In this document: positions 9,171 through 18,159 of the stretch, piece by piece
How the letters are laid out: every line of letters starts with the position of its first letter
How positions within the stretch are numbered: the first letter of the stretch is position 1
Origin: Atlantibacter hermannii
Lineage (GTDB): Bacteria; Pseudomonadota; Gammaproteobacteria; Enterobacterales; Enterobacteriaceae
NCBI RefSeq assembly: GCF_009907385.1
Contig: NZ_JAAATR010000033.1
Coordinates: forward strand, 124,001-188,000
DNA: 64,000 nucleotides
Direction: 5' to 3'
Translations under genes and position numbers: made by a program
Notes under the pieces: generated by a model
Told to the model about the DNA's origin: nothing
Databases searched by the model: none
Seen by the model: only the letters and a program-made list of their open reading frames with translations

Positions 9171-9300
9171 CTATTTATTCCATTTATAGTTATTTAAAAT
9201 ATAAAAAAAGCGGAGTAAATATAAGCAGGTTAATTCGGCTCTGATGAGCAATAACGGCTAACTTTCATTGAAAGTGTATAAATAGACGCACAACCATCGC
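9171..9300 (-). promoter_or_regulatory. AT-rich upstream region of the Hcp-lipase gene with a palindrome
   Basis: The stretch before the effector is very AT-rich, as often seen for horizontally acquired, silenced genes. Bases 9261-9275 form a perfect 7-1-7 inverted repeat, ACTTTCATTGAAAGT, about 90 bases before the start codon. It is a candidate operator; the binding protein is unknown. Confidence 0.45.
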
Positions 9301-9310
9301 GTCATCAGAT

Positions 9311-9340
9311 AAAAAAAGCCTTGCCAGAATCTGACAAGGC
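9311..9340 (-). terminator. Terminator of katE
   Basis: On the minus strand GCCTTG...CAAGGC forms a hairpin followed by T7. It lies about 30 bases after the katE stop. Confidence 0.88.
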
Positions 9341-9369
9341 CGTGATTTCTTAATCAATAACGCGCCTGT

Positions 9370-11622
9370 TTACGCCGGAATCGCCGGGATTTTGTTGGTG
9401 CGCGACCAGACGCGGTGCTTATGCAGGAGCGCGATCAACGTATCCACCGCGTCGCCCTGCGCGTCGTCGGCTTCAATCACGCCTTCCTCGCCCTGGGCAT
9501 CCACGCCCAGCACCGATTTGAACTGGCGGGCGTCGCCGAGCAGTGTAATCGGTTTGAGATGCTTATAGGCCTCCAGCAGGTAGTAGCGCGCATCGCCGCG
9601 ATTAAGCAGGCCGCTCACCGCACCGCCGGGGACGATGACCGCATCCACCGTCAACGACGGCGCGCCCTCGAAGGTGCCCATCACGGTGATTTGCGAGCCG
9701 TCATCCGCTGTGACTTCACCCATTCGGGAATAGAGCAACTTGCTGTGGACCCCTTCGCGCTTCAGCCCCTGCATAATCGCCAGCAAATCCGCGGCGTTGA
9801 CCTGCTCGTTGAGCAGGATCGCCACCACGCGACCTTTTACGGTGCCGCCTGGCACCGCGTACAGGCTAAGCGCTGCGTCTTTCTTCAGGCCGTTGACGTC
9901 CTTCGGCGGGGCGGTGTGGATCTGCTCATCGGTGAGGGTGATGCCCAGATTTTCCGCCACCGCGCTGGCAAGGGAGACGTCGATATGGCAGAGCTGATCC
10001 ACCACGCGCTCGCGAATATAGGCGCGGGCGACTTTGCCCAGCTCGAAGCTGAAGGCATCAATAATGTGCTGTTGTTCCACCGGGGTCTGGCTTTGCCAGA
10101 ACAGGCGCGGATGGGAGTAGTATTCGCCGAACGACGGGCTACGCTCGCGGATTTTATGCCCCTCGACGCGCTCCTGATAAGATTCGAATCCCCCGCGTTT
10201 CGGGCCGGGCGGCGTTTCGCGCGGCCAGTTGTCGTTGATGGAGTTTGGCTCGTAGTTCGCCGGGTTAGTATCAATATCCATGCGGTGCATGCCGTCGCGC
10301 TGGAAGTTGTGATACGGACAAACCGGGCGGTTAATCGGGATCTCGTGGAAATTCGGCCCACCGAGACGGCTGATTTGGGTATCGGTATAGGAGAACAGAC
10401 GCCCCTGTAACAGCGGATCGTTGGTGAAGTCCAGACCGGGGACAATATGGCCCGGATGGAACGCCGCCTGTTCGTTCTCGGCGAAGAAATTATCCGGATT
10501 GCGGTTGAGCACCATTTTGCCCACTAACTGTACCGGCACCAGCTCTTCGGGGATCAGCTTGGTTGGGTCGAGCAGATCGAAATCGAATTTGAACTCGTCT
10601 TCTTCGGTGATCAATTGCAGGCCCAGCTCATATTCCGGGAAATCGCCCGCTTCAATGGCTTCCCACAGCTCGCGGCGGTGGAAATCGCCGTCGCGACCAA
10701 TCAGCTTCTGGGACTCATCCCACACCAGCGAGGCTTTACCCGCCACCGGCTTCCAGTGGAAGCGCACAAAAGTGGCTTTGCCCTCGGCGTTGATCAGCCG
10801 GAAGGTATGGATGCCGAAGCCTTCCATGGTGCGATAGCTGCGCGGAATGCCGCGATCCGACATCGCCCAGATAACGTTATGCAGGGTTTCCGGTTGCAGG
10901 GAAACATAGTCCCAGAAGGTATCGTGGGCGCTGGCACCCTGCGGGATCGCCCAGTGCGGCTCGGGTTTGACTGCGTGAACAAAGTCCGGGAATTTGTGGG
11001 CGTCCTGAATAAAGAACACCGGCGTGTTGTTGCCCACCAGATCGAAAATCCCTTCTTCGGTATAAAATTTGGTGGCGAAACCGCGGATATCACGCACCGT
11101 ATCCCCGGATCCAGCGCCGCCCTGTACCGTTGAGAAGCGCACAAACACCGGCGTGATTTTCTCCGGGTCGCTCAGGAAATCCGCTTTGGTAATCTCTTTC
11201 AGGCTTTTATAAGGCTGGAAATAACCGTGGGCTGCCGAGCCGCGCGCGTGGACGATACGCTCCGGGATGCGCTCGTGGTCGAAGTGGGTGATCTTCTCGC
11301 GCAGAATGAAGTCTTCTAACAGGGTTGGCCCACGGGTTCCGGCGCGCAGCGAGTTTTGATCGTTGGCGATGCGCACGCCCTGATTAGTGGTAAGCGGGAA
11401 ATCTTCGCTGCCTTTACGGAAATGATCGAGCGCCTTGAGTTTTTCATTAGAGGTGTCCGGGGCCTTCAGGCTGCCGGGGGCTGTCGGGTATTCGCCTGGC
11501 GCGCTGGGGACCGGCGCAGGGCGGTGCGAACCGTCTTCGGGAGCCAGAGAATCCATTCCGGGTTGTGATTCACTGGCGTCGTGGACTGGCGCCTGGTGTG
11601 AGGGCTTATCGTTATGCGACAT
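9370..11622 (-). CDS. katE: Catalase HPII (large-subunit catalase)
   Basis: A 750-residue haem (d-type) catalase that removes H2O2 in stationary phase, cytoplasmic tetramer. Features in order: a long hydrophilic N-terminal arm typical of clade-2 catalases; active-site [11 protein letters not shown] (His about 127); [25 protein letters not shown] (Asn); the haem-ligand region with [17 protein letters not shown]; and the C-terminal flavodoxin/DJ-1-like domain from about 600. Length is near E. coli KatE (753). AAGGAG precedes the ATG. A CTATAG-type -10 candidate upstream at 11684-11689 fits RpoS control but is not proof. It is divergent from cedA. Confidence 0.97.
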   Translation of the reverse strand: MSHNDKPSHQAPVHDASESQPGMDSLAPEDGSHRPAPVPSAPGEYPTAPGSLKAPDTSNEKLKALDHFRKGSEDFPLTTNQGVRIANDQNSLRAGTRGPTLLEDFILREKITHFDHERIPERIVHARGSAAHGYFQPYKSLKEITKADFLSDPEKITPVFVRFSTVQGGAGSGDTVRDIRGFATKFYTEEGIFDLVGNNTPVFFIQDAHKFPDFVHAVKPEPHWAIPQGASAHDTFWDYVSLQPETLHNVIWAMSDRGIPRSYRTMEGFGIHTFRLINAEGKATFVRFHWKPVAGKASLVWDESQKLIGRDGDFHRRELWEAIEAGDFPEYELGLQLITEEDEFKFDFDLLDPTKLIPEELVPVQLVGKMVLNRNPDNFFAENEQAAFHPGHIVPGLDFTNDPLLQGRLFSYTDTQISRLGGPNFHEIPINRPVCPYHNFQRDGMHRMDIDTNPANYEPNSINDNWPRETPPGPKRGGFESYQERVEGHKIRERSPSFGEYYSHPRLFWQSQTPVEQQHIIDAFSFELGKVARAYIRERVVDQLCHIDVSLASAVAENLGITLTDEQIHTAPPKDVNGLKKDAALSLYAVPGGTVKGRVVAILLNEQVNAADLLAIMQGLKREGVHSKLLYSRMGEVTADDGSQITVMGTFEGAPSLTVDAVIVPGGAVSGLLNRGDARYYLLEAYKHLKPITLLGDARQFKSVLGVDAQGEEGVIEADDAQGDAVDTLIALLHKHRVWSRTNKIPAIPA

Positions 11623-11811
11623 TGAACTCGCTCCTTATTTCATTGCTGAAAATTGACTCGTTGTGAAGTCAAAACCCTTCTAACTATAGAACAATGCCGC
11701 CGTACTGCTTTCAGGCAACGGGGTGAGATGGGCAGAGGTCGGGCTGCAGGGAAGCGTGAGATCCGTTATCATAGAGGCACGAATCTGAATGTTTGATATT
11801 GATTGCTGCTG

Positions 11812-12042
11812 ATGAAACCTTTACGCCAACAAAATCGTCCTGTTATCACTTACACGCCACGGATTGAACCCGCGCCGCCGGAGCACGCGGTACGCATGGA
11901 GGGTTTCAAAGACGTCTGGCTGCTGCGGGGGAAATATGTGGCCTTTGTGCTGGTGAATGACGGCTTTATACGTTCTCCCGCGTTCACCGTTCCGGAGTCG
12001 GCGCAGCGCTGGGCGTCGCAGGTCAGGCAGGATATGGTTTAG
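11812..12042 (+). CDS. cedA: Cell division activator CedA
   Basis: A 76-residue basic protein, beginning MKPLRQQNR and containing RGKYVAFVL and SPAFTVPESAQRWA, matching E. coli CedA. CedA restores division after over-initiation of replication (dnaAcos cells) and binds DNA and RNA polymerase. The ATG at 11812 is chosen by alignment with E. coli; an in-frame TTG at 11803 is less likely. The ribosome binding site is weak. Convergent with tcyP and separated from it by a two-way terminator. Confidence 0.9.
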   Translation: MKPLRQQNRPVITYTPRIEPAPPEHAVRMEGFKDVWLLRGKYVAFVLVNDGFIRSPAFTVPESAQRWASQVRQDMV

Positions 12043-12062
12043 CTTTCGGCTATTTCTGAAAT

Positions 12063-12096
12063 AAAAAAAACCGCATTTTTCAATGCGGTTTTTTAC
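12063..12096. terminator. Bidirectional terminator between cedA and tcyP
   Basis: ACCGCATT pairs with AATGCGGT; A8 precedes and T6 follows the stem, so it can end both convergent transcripts. Confidence 0.92.
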
Positions 12097-12109
12097 TTCT
12101 GGAAGGTGA

Positions 12110-13501
12110 TTAGCGGTGCGCGAGTTCGGTTTCTTCGTCGCTGTTGAGGATCGCTTTATCGGTTTGCTTCAGCCACTGGCTGGTCAGCGTACCGGCAGTC
12201 ATTGAACCGCTCACGTTCAGCGCGGTACGACCCATGTCGATCAGCGGCTCAACGGAGATCAGCAGTGCGACCAGGGTCACCGGCAGACCCATCGCCGGCA
12301 GTACGATCAGCGCGGCGAAGGTGGCACCGCCGCCCACGCCGGCAACGCCTGCGGAGCTCACGGTCACAATGCCCACCAGGGTGGCAATCCACATCGGATC
12401 CAGCGGATTGATGCCCACGGTCGGGGCCACCATCACCGCCAGCATCGCCGGATAGAGACCGGCACAGCCGTTCTGGCCGATGGTGGCGCCAAAGGAGGCG
12501 GCAAAGCTGGCAATGGATTCCGGTACGCCAAGACGGCGGGTTTGCGCTTCGACGTTCAGGGGAATCGACGCGGCGCTGGAGCGGCTGGTGAACGCGAAGG
12601 TCAGCACCGGCCACACTTTACGGAAGTACTTCAGCGGGCTCACGCCGTTCACCGCCAGCAGCAGGCCGTGCACCACAAACATAATGCCCAGTCCCAGGTA
12701 CGAAGCGACCACAAAGCTGCCCAGCTTGATGATATCCTGCAGGTTGGAGCTGGCGACCACTTTGGTCATCAGCGCCATCACGCCGTACGGGGTCAACTGC
12801 ATCACCAGGCGAACCAGTTTCATTACCCAGCTTTGCAGGGTGTCGATGGCGATCAGCACGCGCTCGCCTTTCGGCGCATCGTCTTTCAGCAGTTTCAGTG
12901 CCGCCACGCCGAGGAACGCCGCGAAAATCACCACGCTGATGATAGAGGTCGGGTTCGCGCCGGTCAGATCGGCAAACGGGTTTTTCGGAATGAACGACAG
13001 CAGCAGCTGCGGTACGCTCAGGTCGGCCACTTTACCGGCGTAGTTGCTTTCAATGGCGCTCAGACGGGCGGTTTCCGCCGTGCCCTGTACCAGGCCTTCT
13101 GCGGTCAGACCGAACAGGTTGGTCACCAGCACACCCACCAGCGCGGCGATAAGCGTGGTGAACAGCAGGGTACCGATGGTCAGTAGGCTGATTTTACCGA
13201 GCTGGGAGGCGTTATGCAGACGGGCGACCGCGCTCAGGATCGAGGCGAACACCAGCGGCATCACGATCATTTGCAGCAGTTGCACATAGCCGTTGCCGAC
13301 CACGTTAAACCACTGGATAGAGGTTTTCAGGACCGGGCTATCCGCGCCGTAAATGGCATGCAGAACGCAGCCAAACACCACGCCGATCACCAGACCTACT
13401 AATACTTTTTTTGCCAGACTCCACTGCCGGTGGCGGGTTTGCGCCAGCAACAGCAAGAGGATAACGAACACCACGATGTTCGCTATTAATGGAAAATTCA
13501 T
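12110..13501 (-). CDS. tcyP: L-cystine/cation symporter TcyP
   Basis: A 463-residue inner-membrane transporter of the dicarboxylate/amino acid:cation symporter (DAACS) family, matching E. coli TcyP (YdjN), which imports L-cystine and related compounds. Eight or so hydrophobic segments are visible, with the family hallmarks [15 protein letters not shown] (serine-rich hairpin), [16 protein letters not shown] and the TM8 region [19 protein letters not shown]. Length equals the E. coli protein. An inverted repeat about 80 bases upstream may be an operator. In E. coli the gene is in the CysB regulon. Confidence 0.95.
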   Translation of the reverse strand: MNFPLIANIVVFVILLLLLAQTRHRQWSLAKKVLVGLVIGVVFGCVLHAIYGADSPVLKTSIQWFNVVGNGYVQLLQMIVMPLVFASILSAVARLHNASQLGKISLLTIGTLLFTTLIAALVGVLVTNLFGLTAEGLVQGTAETARLSAIESNYAGKVADLSVPQLLLSFIPKNPFADLTGANPTSIISVVIFAAFLGVAALKLLKDDAPKGERVLIAIDTLQSWVMKLVRLVMQLTPYGVMALMTKVVASSNLQDIIKLGSFVVASYLGLGIMFVVHGLLLAVNGVSPLKYFRKVWPVLTFAFTSRSSAASIPLNVEAQTRRLGVPESIASFAASFGATIGQNGCAGLYPAMLAVMVAPTVGINPLDPMWIATLVGIVTVSSAGVAGVGGGATFAALIVLPAMGLPVTLVALLISVEPLIDMGRTALNVSGSMTAGTLTSQWLKQTDKAILNSDEETELAHR

Positions 13502-13582
13502 CCCCGTTCTCCTGTTTCACTGACAGGCTCGAAGTGGCCCGTCTTTATGGCGCAAAGGGTAACAGAAGACGCAGGGGGTTCT

Positions 13583-13606
13583 TATAATCAAATGGAATTG
13601 ATTATA
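13583..13606. promoter_or_regulatory. Perfect inverted repeat upstream of tcyP
   Basis: TATAATCAA and TTGATTATA are perfect 9-base arms around a 6-base centre. It lies about 80 bases before the tcyP ATG and just past the ydjM stop. It could be an operator for tcyP (CysB is a guess from E. coli); AT-rich arms make a terminator unlikely. Confidence 0.45.
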
Positions 13607-13629
13607 TCCAAAAGTCGTTTTTCGCTGGT

Positions 13630-14220
13630 TTAACGTTCGGTCTGGTGATGAATAAAGCGATCAAACTGGTTTTGCAGTGAATTAATCATCTGGGACGACC
13701 AGCGAATAGCGCTGTTCTCTGGCAACCCCTGGGGCATCCATACGGCATAGACAAAGAACGCCATGCACAGCACCCGCTCCAGCTGATTGCCTTTTTGCGG
13801 CATCAGGATCGGCAGGCGAAAGCGCCAGCGGCAGGGCCACAGTAGCGGCACGCCCGCAGGCGTCAGCATATCCGCCAGAATATGGCTCAGATAACCCAGC
13901 ACCATACCCTGAATGGCGTCCGCCGGGATGATCCAGCTATCGGGCACTTTCAGGTAAAACAGCGTCAGGGCGATAAACACCGCCAGCAGGCTGTGGGTAA
14001 AGCCCCGATGGCCGAAAGCCCGGGCGACAGGTTTAGATATCCACTTTAGCCGCTGGCCGAGCAGCGACTTAGGGTGATCGATATCCGGCAACAGACAGGT
14101 GAGGATCGCCGAGGGAATAATATGCCACCAGTCCCCCTGCGCCAGCACAGGAGTGAGTTCGGCGTTTTTCGCAAACACCGCACACGCAATGGAGAAAAAG
14201 AGGTGGCCTTCCGCCGTCAT
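13630..14220 (-). CDS. ydjM: SOS-induced inner membrane metal-dependent hydrolase YdjM
   Basis: A 196-residue membrane protein of the YdjM/DUF457 family (predicted metal-dependent hydrolase). Motifs: MTAEGHLFFS with an N-terminal His, CLLPDIDHPKS, GHRGFTHSLLA and LSHILADMLTP, which together provide His and Asp ligands for a metal. Several hydrophobic helices surround them. The E. coli homologue is LexA-regulated and its substrate is unknown. A LexA box is present upstream here too. Confidence 0.92.
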   Translation of the reverse strand: MTAEGHLFFSIACAVFAKNAELTPVLAQGDWWHIIPSAILTCLLPDIDHPKSLLGQRLKWISKPVARAFGHRGFTHSLLAVFIALTLFYLKVPDSWIIPADAIQGMVLGYLSHILADMLTPAGVPLLWPCRWRFRLPILMPQKGNQLERVLCMAFFVYAVWMPQGLPENSAIRWSSQMINSLQNQFDRFIHHQTER

Positions 14221-14245
14221 GTTAAAAAACCCAGAAAAATGCTGA

Positions 14246-14261
14246 CTGTCGATTCATCCAG
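14246..14261 (-). promoter_or_regulatory. LexA box of ydjM (with degenerate second site)
   Basis: Minus strand CTGGATGAATCGACAG has the CTG-N10-CAG pattern, 26 bases before the ydjM start. Next to it, 14264-14279 reads CTGTATAAAAACCCTA, a good left half without a matching right half, so a second weak LexA site is possible. E. coli ydjM also has tandem LexA sites. Confidence 0.85.
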
Positions 14262-14329
14262 TATAGGGTTTTTATACAGTAGACGGAAGCGGTGACGGTG
14301 TAACTCTTTGTCACCGACGTGTCATTGTG

Positions 14330-15091
14330 TTAGCGCGCCAGCCAGCCGCCATCAACGGCAATCGTATAACCGTTAATATAGGCCGACGCGTCGGAGGCTA
14401 AAAACACCACCGGCCCCTGCAAATCCGCCGGTTCGCCCCAGCGTCCGGCGGGGATGCGGTCGAGTATTTCCTGGTAACGAGCGGCGTCTTCGCGCAACTG
14501 TTGGGTATTGTTGGTCGCCATATAGCCCGGCGCGATGGCATTAACGTTAATGTGATGCGCTGCCCACTCATTGGCCAGCAGCCGGGTTAAACCCAGCACG
14601 CCGCTTTTCGACGCGGTATAAGAGGGGACGCGGATGCCGCCCTGGAAAGAGAGCATTGAGGCGATATTAATGATTTTGCCGCCGCCGCCCTGAGCGATAA
14701 ACTGCCGGGCAACCGCCTGGGATAAGAAGAACACCGACTTCAGATTCAGGTTCATCACGTCGTCCCAGTCTTTCTCGGTAAAATTCAACGCGTCTTCCCG
14801 GCGGATGGTGCCGGCATTATTAACCAGAATATCTACCCGGCCCATGCGTGCTACCGCAGTCTGCACAATGGCATCAATATCATCCTGACGGCTTAAATCA
14901 GCCTGGATTGCGGTAAAGCGCCGACCCAGCGCCGTGACTTTTTGCTCGGTATCGTGCGGGATTTTACGGTTCACGCCGACGATATCGCATCCCGCCTGGG
15001 CGAGCCCCAGCGTCATTCCCTGGCCCAGACCGGTGTCACATCCCGTCACCATCGCGACTTTACCTGCAAGGTTAAAGGCATCAAGAATCAT
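14330..15091 (-). CDS. kduD: 2-dehydro-3-deoxy-D-gluconate 5-dehydrogenase KduD
   Basis: A 253-residue short-chain dehydrogenase, very like E. coli KduD, which interconverts 2,5-diketo-3-deoxygluconate and 2-keto-3-deoxygluconate in hexuronate/pectin breakdown. Visible: NAD-binding TGCDTGLGQG (17-26), NNAG (about 90), catalytic SYTASK (Tyr and Lys) and C-terminal DGGWLAR. It stands alone, without the kduI isomerase that accompanies it in other genomes, and K-12 has no gene at this spot. A KdgR box upstream supports control by pectin/hexuronate intermediates. Confidence 0.93.
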   Translation of the reverse strand: MILDAFNLAGKVAMVTGCDTGLGQGMTLGLAQAGCDIVGVNRKIPHDTEQKVTALGRRFTAIQADLSRQDDIDAIVQTAVARMGRVDILVNNAGTIRREDALNFTEKDWDDVMNLNLKSVFFLSQAVARQFIAQGGGGKIINIASMLSFQGGIRVPSYTASKSGVLGLTRLLANEWAAHHINVNAIAPGYMATNNTQQLREDAARYQEILDRIPAGRWGEPADLQGPVVFLASDASAYINGYTIAVDGGWLAR

Positions 15092-15160
15092 AGTGTCCTC
15101 GTTATCTGCTGGATGTTATCGGGATGATCATAGGCGGGGAAAAGAAAATAACCAGATAAA

Positions 15161-15179
15161 AATAAAACAATGTTTCAAA
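15161..15179 (-). promoter_or_regulatory. Putative KdgR operator of kduD
   Basis: Plus strand AATAAAACAATGTTTCAAA matches the published KdgR consensus (AATRAAAYRNYGTTTCATT) at all but one or two positions. It is 70 bases before the kduD start, a normal place for KdgR repression. Confidence 0.75.
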
Positions 15180-15195
15180 ATTATGATGAGGGTAT

Positions 15196-15220
15196 AAAAA
15201 AAGACGGCCTGAGCCGTCTT
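15196..15220 (-). terminator. Terminator of hxpB
   Basis: AAGACGGC-CTGA-GCCGTCTT hairpin with a T-run on the minus strand, a few bases after the hxpB stop. Confidence 0.9.
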
Positions 15221-15232
15221 TATAGCGGAGGG

Positions 15233-15901
15233 TTAGCCCATCAAATGACGGAGGGTGAGCTGTTCCAGCGAGTCGAGTTTCGCGTCGGCTAATACCCAGC
15301 GGGGATCGGCGCGATTTTCGGCGGCGGGGACCACAATCGAGCGCATCCGCGCGGCTTTGGTGGCAATCATCCCGTTGACCGAGTCTTCCAGCGTGACGCA
15401 GCACAGCGGGTCGACGCCCAGTTTAGCCGCGGCATCCAGGTAGACCTGCGGGTGCGGCTTGCTGTACGGCAGCTTTTCCGCCGAGGAGACCGCATCGAAC
15501 TGGTCGCGCAAACCCAAAATCGACAGGACGCTTTCCAGCATACGCAGCGGGGACGCCGACGCCAGGCCGACTTTAAGCCCTTGCGCTTTGCATAACGCCA
15601 CCGCCTCGGTTACGCCTGGCAAGGCAGGGCGCTGCTCTTCTATCAGGGTAATCGCCCGGGTGATGATGCGGTCGGTCACTTCCGCTTTCGACGGGCCGTT
15701 CCAGGGCTGATGGATAAACCAGAGATCCACCACCAAATCGATGCGTAAACCTAATGTATCAGGCAGTTCATGGCGGCGGGAAACATCCACGCCAAGCGTC
15801 GCCATGATCTCCAGTTCCGCCTTATCCCAAAGCGGTTCTGAATCAATCAGCAGGCCATCCATATCAAAAATCGCGGCGAGGATCGGGCGCGAATCAGGCA
15901 T
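15233..15901 (-). CDS. hxpB: Hexitol phosphatase B (HAD family)
   Basis: A 222-residue HAD-like phosphatase, same length as E. coli HxpB (YniC), which dephosphorylates 2-deoxyglucose-6-P and hexitol phosphates. HAD motif I is IFDMDGLLIDSEP (nucleophile Asp and acid Asp, about 13-15), motif II LASASP, motif III the Lys in LPYSKPHPQVY, and motif IV TLEDSVNG. A helical cap lies between motifs I and II. AGGAG lies eight bases before the ATG. It is separated from yniB by a 357-base gap holding a palindromic element. Confidence 0.95.
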   Translation of the reverse strand: MPDSRPILAAIFDMDGLLIDSEPLWDKAELEIMATLGVDVSRRHELPDTLGLRIDLVVDLWFIHQPWNGPSKAEVTDRIITRAITLIEEQRPALPGVTEAVALCKAQGLKVGLASASPLRMLESVLSILGLRDQFDAVSSAEKLPYSKPHPQVYLDAAAKLGVDPLCCVTLEDSVNGMIATKAARMRSIVVPAAENRADPRWVLADAKLDSLEQLTLRHLMG

Positions 15902-16043
15902 CAGTCATCACTCCTGTGGTTAACATGTTGTGTTATCAATAGCCTGAAAATCAGCTTATCGCTACCGCTTTGTGAATTTCGCAGTAAACTTCAGGCGAAA
16001 TATTGGTTGAGCAGGTAGACTTGTTCTGACGATAAAGCGTCGT

Positions 16044-16245
16044 AAAACCTGTTCAGAAGGCGTTATTGTTGCCGCCAGTTTGAATACGGCCAGCGCGGAA
16101 AAACCGGTGCGTACTCAGGTACGTGAGGGCTTGATTCGCCAGGCTCACCCGTGCGGGCCGCCCGGAGGGCGTTCAAAGATAAATCTTTGTGAGCACTGCC
16201 CGGGTTCAAAATGGCAAATAAAATAGCCTTATGAGCAGGCTTTTT
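16044..16245. repeat. Palindromic, MITE/ERIC-like intergenic element
   Basis: The 357-base gap between hxpB and yniB contains a roughly 200-base imperfect palindrome. The left end (16044-16088, with CCTGTTCAGAAGGC then TTGCCGCCAG and TTTGAA) matches the reverse complement of the right end (16201-16245, with GCCTGCTCATAAGGC, then TTGCC and TTTTGAA). The GC-rich middle holds GTACTCAGGTAC and AAAGATAAATCTTT hairpins. No open frame of note. The pattern is that of a small non-coding mobile repeat such as ERIC; it does not match the ERIC consensus closely enough to name it. Confidence 0.6.
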
Positions 16246-16258
16246 AAAAGGGGAGAGA

Positions 16259-16795
16259 ATGACGTATCAACAAGCTGGACGCATTGCTGTTGTAAAACGC
16301 CTTGCCGGGTGGATTATCTTTATACCGGCGGTGATTTCAACGCTGATTTCACTATTAAAATTTATGTATGAGCACAGCGAAAAGCAGCCAGGCATCAATG
16401 CCGTCATGCTGGATTTCGCCCATATCATGATTGATATGATGCGCTTCAATACGCCGTTCCTGAATTTTTTCTGGTACAACTCACCGTTGCCTGATTTTCA
16501 GCATCAGGCCAATATCACATTCTGGCTTATCTTTATTCTGATTTTTGTCGGGCTGGCGCTGCAGGCTTCCGGCGCGCGGATGAGCCGCCAGGCGCGTTTC
16601 CTGCGTGAGGGAATTCAGGATCAGCTGATTCTGGAACAGGCGAAAGGGGCCGACGGGCTGACCAAAGCGCAGCTTGAAGAGCGCATTGTGGTGCCGCGCC
16701 ATACGATATTTCTTCAGATATTCCCGCTGTATATCCTGCCGGTGATAGTGATTATCGCCGGGTACTTCTTCTTTAAGCTGTTGGGATTTATGTAA
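16259..16795 (+). CDS. yniB: YniB family inner membrane protein
   Basis: A 178-residue protein matching E. coli YniB, of unknown function. Three hydrophobic segments are visible: about 18-36 (WIIFIPAVISTLISLL), about 89-103 (FWLIFILIFVGLAL) and 155-176 (FPLYILPVIVIIAGYFFF). A soluble helical stretch lies between the last two. GGGGAGAG precedes the ATG. The promoter must lie within or after the palindromic element. Confidence 0.88.
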   Translation: MTYQQAGRIAVVKRLAGWIIFIPAVISTLISLLKFMYEHSEKQPGINAVMLDFAHIMIDMMRFNTPFLNFFWYNSPLPDFQHQANITFWLIFILIFVGLALQASGARMSRQARFLREGIQDQLILEQAKGADGLTKAQLEERIVVPRHTIFLQIFPLYILPVIVIIAGYFFFKLLGFM

Positions 16796-16796
16796 A

Positions 16797-16827
16797 ACAA
16801 CGCTCCCGGTCGGGAGCGTTGTTGTTA
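16797..16827. terminator. Bidirectional terminator between yniB and yniA
   Basis: ACAACGCTCCCG-GT-CGGGAGCGTTGT is a perfect 12-base-pair stem between two convergent genes, with short T-rich tails on both sides. Confidence 0.88.
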
Positions 16828-17685
16828 AGCCGCCAGGATCCTCTCCAGCGCCTTTTGCGCCGCCACCAGATGATTGCCGCCAAACAAAATGGCGCGGTTC
16901 AACAGGGTATACAGCTGATACAGCGGCTGGCGCTGCAGGAAGCCAGCGGGCAGGGGAGAAACGGACTGGTAGCCGTCGTAGATTTGCGGCGGCTGGCCGG
17001 GGTGCAGCGGCAGCATCGCCAGATCGCACTCCCTGTCGCCCCAGTAGCAGGCGGGATCAAAGAGATAAGGCCCGTCCGGCCCCAGCGCGCAGTTGCCTGA
17101 CCATAAATCGCCATGCAACAACGACGGCTGCGGCTGATGGGATGCCAGCTGTGCCGCTACGACATCAACAATTAAATCGATATCGCCAAATTCCAGCCCT
17201 TTTTCCGCCGCCAGCTCCAGCTGCCAGCCGATGCGCTGCTCGGCGAAAAACGTCGACCATTTGCGCTGCCAGGCGTTGGGCTGCGGGGTAGTGGAGAGAT
17301 CGTTGTCAAAATCGAGTCCGAACTGCGGCTGGTCGCTCCACTGGTGAAGGCGCGCCAGCTGCTGGCCCAGCAGGAAGGCATTATGGGCGTCAAGGGGGCG
17401 AGGTTCGAGATATTCCAGCAGCACAAAGCTGTAATCCCGGTCGCTGCCAACACCCCATACTTCAGGCACCCGAACGGTTTGACTACGGGCAAGCAGGGCG
17501 AGTTGGTCAGCCTCTGCGGTGAAAATCGGCAGCAGCTCGCGATCGTCACATTTTACGAACACCTCATGGGTGCCGTAACGCACCCGCCACGCGGCGTGAA
17601 TTTCTCCGCCGGGTAATTCGGTGCGCTGCGTGAGTTCCTGCTCGCCGAACTGCTCTGCTAACAGACGACTGATGGCTTGCCACAT
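16825..17685 (-). CDS. yniA: Fructosamine kinase family protein YniA
   Basis: A 286-residue protein kinase-like fold enzyme of the fructosamine/ribulosamine-3-kinase family, likely deglycating proteins by phosphorylating sugar adducts. The catalytic loop is LLHGDLWSGNCAL (about 191-203, Asp and Asn), followed by FDPACYWGDRECDLAM (metal-binding Asp). EVFVKCDD marks the phosphate-binding Lys region. Length equals E. coli YniA. GGGGAGAG precedes the ATG. Confidence 0.92.
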   Translation of the reverse strand: MWQAISRLLAEQFGEQELTQRTELPGGEIHAAWRVRYGTHEVFVKCDDRELLPIFTAEADQLALLARSQTVRVPEVWGVGSDRDYSFVLLEYLEPRPLDAHNAFLLGQQLARLHQWSDQPQFGLDFDNDLSTTPQPNAWQRKWSTFFAEQRIGWQLELAAEKGLEFGDIDLIVDVVAAQLASHQPQPSLLHGDLWSGNCALGPDGPYLFDPACYWGDRECDLAMLPLHPGQPPQIYDGYQSVSPLPAGFLQRQPLYQLYTLLNRAILFGGNHLVAAQKALERILAA

Positions 17686-17788
17686 AATGTCTCTCCCCAG
17701 GTTGCCTGATATTTCATTACCTTAGCGCATTACTACCGGTTAAAAACAGGAACTGGCGCACATCCCGACGCGACAATCTGCCTTTATA

Positions 17789-18079
17789 TCAGGAATCATC
17801 CGCCTGCCAGGCTTCCCAGGTGGTGATATCCACTTCTGGTTTCTGACCGAGGGCCGATTCGCCTAACCCTTCGGCCAGCGCCCTGACTTCCTGCTCATCC
17901 TGGGCGGTGATCAGCCCAAACGTATTGATGCCCAATTCATGCACTTTGCCGTCGTCATCGCTCATGGTGAGCGTGAAACCGCCGCGGGTCAGGTGATTGT
18001 TGAGCTCATTAATATCCGTCAGGTTTTCCTCATGAAAGCGAAACGTGACAACGTAACGCTTGATGTCTCCAGTAGCCAT
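17789..18079 (-). CDS. ydiZ: Conserved protein YdiZ (type V toxin-antitoxin endoribonuclease antitoxin GhoS-like size class)
   Basis: A 96-residue protein with DIKRYVVTFRFHEENLTDINELNNHLTRGGF, as in E. coli YdiZ; similar small ferredoxin-fold proteins include GhoS, but a GhoS function is not claimed. The position between pfkB and yniA is the same as in K-12. Two ATG codons are adjacent (18082 and 18079); the second is chosen because AGAGG sits six bases before it and E. coli YdiZ begins MAT. Function unknown. Confidence 0.85.
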   Translation of the reverse strand: MATGDIKRYVVTFRFHEENLTDINELNNHLTRGGFTLTMSDDDGKVHELGINTFGLITAQDEQEVRALAEGLGESALGQKPEVDITTWEAWQADDS

Positions 18080-18159
18080 CATTCACCTCTTTGTTTACCC
18101 GAAAGATTTCAGCATAGCCGATGCGCTGATGAATCGCGCATTTAATGACCAGGCTGCGG

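Noticed and set aside
9415..10410. 331-codon plus-strand open frame
   Set aside because: Antisense to katE, no family similarity seen.
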